Assembly: GCA_005772945.1 (NCBI GenBank) | Contig: SXIE01000139.1 | Coordinates: forward strand, 1 to 7,541 | Direction of reading: 5' to 3' | Source: Pseudomonadota bacterium | GTDB taxonomy: Bacteria; Myxococcota; UBA9042; PHBI01 | Length of the DNA stretch: 7,541 nucleotides | Shown: positions 6,686-7,541 of the stretch, one piece after another | Layout: each line of letters opens with the position of its first letter | Numbering within the stretch: the stretch's first letter is position 1 | Translations under genes and position numbers: made by a program | Notes under the pieces: generated by a model | What the model was told of the DNA's origin: nothing | What the model saw: only the letters and a program-made list of their open reading frames with translations | Database searches by the model: none

Positions 6686-7541
6686 ATGGCCCGTGAAGAT
6701 GAGGACCACACCGATCGGGTCGGGGGGCGGACGCTCGGCGACCTCCTCGACCGGCTCGGCATCGGCGCCTTCCACATCGATCACACCAACGGCACGATCA
6801 CCGACGGCACGCACGCGTTCGCTCGCATGTTCGGGTACGACACGGTCGACGCGCTCATCGGCAAGCCCGCCGTCAACCACTACGCCGACCCCAAGGAGCG
6901 CGCAGAGGCCGCCGCACGCATCTTCGGACACCCGGATCTGGCGCGCGACGGCCATATCCGCTTTGAGGCCCGACGCCTCGACCGCGACGGCGTACCGCTC
7001 GACGTCCTGATGGCGCTGCTTCCGACGTACGACGGCGACGGGCGCGTCGTCGGCTCGCACGTCCTCATCGAGCGGCTCGGTCCGCGGCGTAGCGCCGACA
7101 AGGCCTTCCGGCTGAGCGAGGAACGCTTTCGCATTTTCTTCGACACCTCCCCGGTCGGCATGGCGCTGACGACGCCGGACGGGCGCGTGGTCAGGGCCAA
7201 CGCCTCGCTCTGCGCGTTTCTCGGGCGCACCGATCACGCGCTGATCGGCTTTCCGCTCGCTACGTTCATGCACCGGGACGACGGCGACCCGGTGGGGCTC
7301 GGTGTCGGGGACGCGACCGGAGGCGACGACGACGGGCGCGAGGAGCGCGACGGGGTCGTCGGCGTCGAGCGACGCTTCGTCCATCTGGACGGGCGCGCGG
7401 TCTGGGGGAGCGTCAGCGCGTCCTGGCTCGAGGACCAGGGCGCGCGCCACAGTCGCGTGGTCATCGTTCAGGACATCACGCGGCAAAAACGGCTCGACGA
7501 GGTGCTCGTGCGCAGCCAGAAGATGGCGGCGGTGGGTCTGC
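6686..7541 (+). CDS. PAS-PAS sensor histidine kinase (3' partial)
   Basis: 285 codons are visible, starting at ATG 6686. A first PAS domain spans about residues 18-130 (LGIGAFHIDHTNGTITDG, FARMFGYDTVDALIGK, then the VPLDVLMALLPTYDGDGRVVG sheet). A linker with the SEERFRIFFDTSPVGMALT entry leads into a second PAS domain at about 145-268, ending in VVIVQDITRQKRLDEVL. The last residues, RSQKMAAVGL (276-285), match the start of a HisKA dimerisation helix, which in relatives continues to the H-box histidine. The window ends before that residue, so kinase activity is inferred from family pattern. No membrane segment is visible, so the sensor part is probably cytoplasmic. The second PAS carries an acidic, Gly-rich insertion (about 199-226). 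The gene is divergent from the DUF4159 operon. Whether a receiver domain follows cannot be seen. Confidence 0.9.
   Translation, partial: MAREDEDHTDRVGGRTLGDLLDRLGIGAFHIDHTNGTITDGTHAFARMFGYDTVDALIGKPAVNHYADPKERAEAAARIFGHPDLARDGHIRFEARRLDRDGVPLDVLMALLPTYDGDGRVVGSHVLIERLGPRRSADKAFRLSEERFRIFFDTSPVGMALTTPDGRVVRANASLCAFLGRTDHALIGFPLATFMHRDDGDPVGLGVGDATGGDDDGREERDGVVGVERRFVHLDGRAVWGSVSASWLEDQGARHSRVVIVQDITRQKRLDEVLVRSQKMAAVGL

Noticed and set aside
6470..7486. Upstream extension of the DUF4159 frame to give a 596-residue protein
   Set aside because: The extra part is antisense to the PAS kinase coding region and the divergent promoter; a twin-arginine signal begins precisely at ATG 6469.

Overview
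The window is strongly GC-rich, with G/C at most third codon positions, and it is almost fully coding. Its content points to a Myxococcota (former Deltaproteobacteria) chromosome. The signs are a very large secreted protein with an Asp/Thr/Pro stalk followed by 'DVW…HYDG..W' and SBBP-type propeller repeats, a BatA-like VWA/GATase membrane protein paired with a DUF4159 protein, and a PAS-rich histidine kinase. The taxonomic call is inference from protein style, not from a marker gene.

Layout: (1) Positions 1-3293, plus strand, hold the last 1096 codons of a giant extracytoplasmic protein whose N-terminus lies off the left edge. It runs from six 14-residue acidic repeats (3-254), through a four-cysteine neck, to about eleven short Trp-motif propeller repeats, and ends in what reads as a closed seven-bladed SBBP-like propeller. 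(2) After a 24-bp convergent gap, 3318-6469 on the minus strand is a tight two-gene operon. DUF4159 (5696-6469, Tat signal) is transcribed first and overlaps by 4 bp the gene for a 793-residue VWA plus glutamine-amidotransferase-like membrane protein (3318-5699). (3) A 216-bp divergent intergenic region (6470-6685) holds three GGGCCC palindromes. (4) From 6686, plus strand, a PAS-PAS sensor histidine kinase begins behind a good ribosome binding site. It runs off the right edge just before its H-box.

How the genes may work together: signal and topology features place both operon products in or facing the periplasm, so they probably form one envelope-associated module. They resemble the MoxR/DUF58/BatA neighbourhoods of other bacteria, but no MoxR ATPase or DUF58 gene is visible here. 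The kinase shares the divergent promoter region, so local regulation is possible but unproven. The giant propeller protein is convergent with the operon and probably an independent cell-surface or secreted protein. No RNA gene, insertion sequence, CRISPR array or phage feature was found. I did not find a clear new system. The most distinctive items are the two-propeller-on-a-stalk architecture and the stripped-down DUF4159/VWA-GATase pair.
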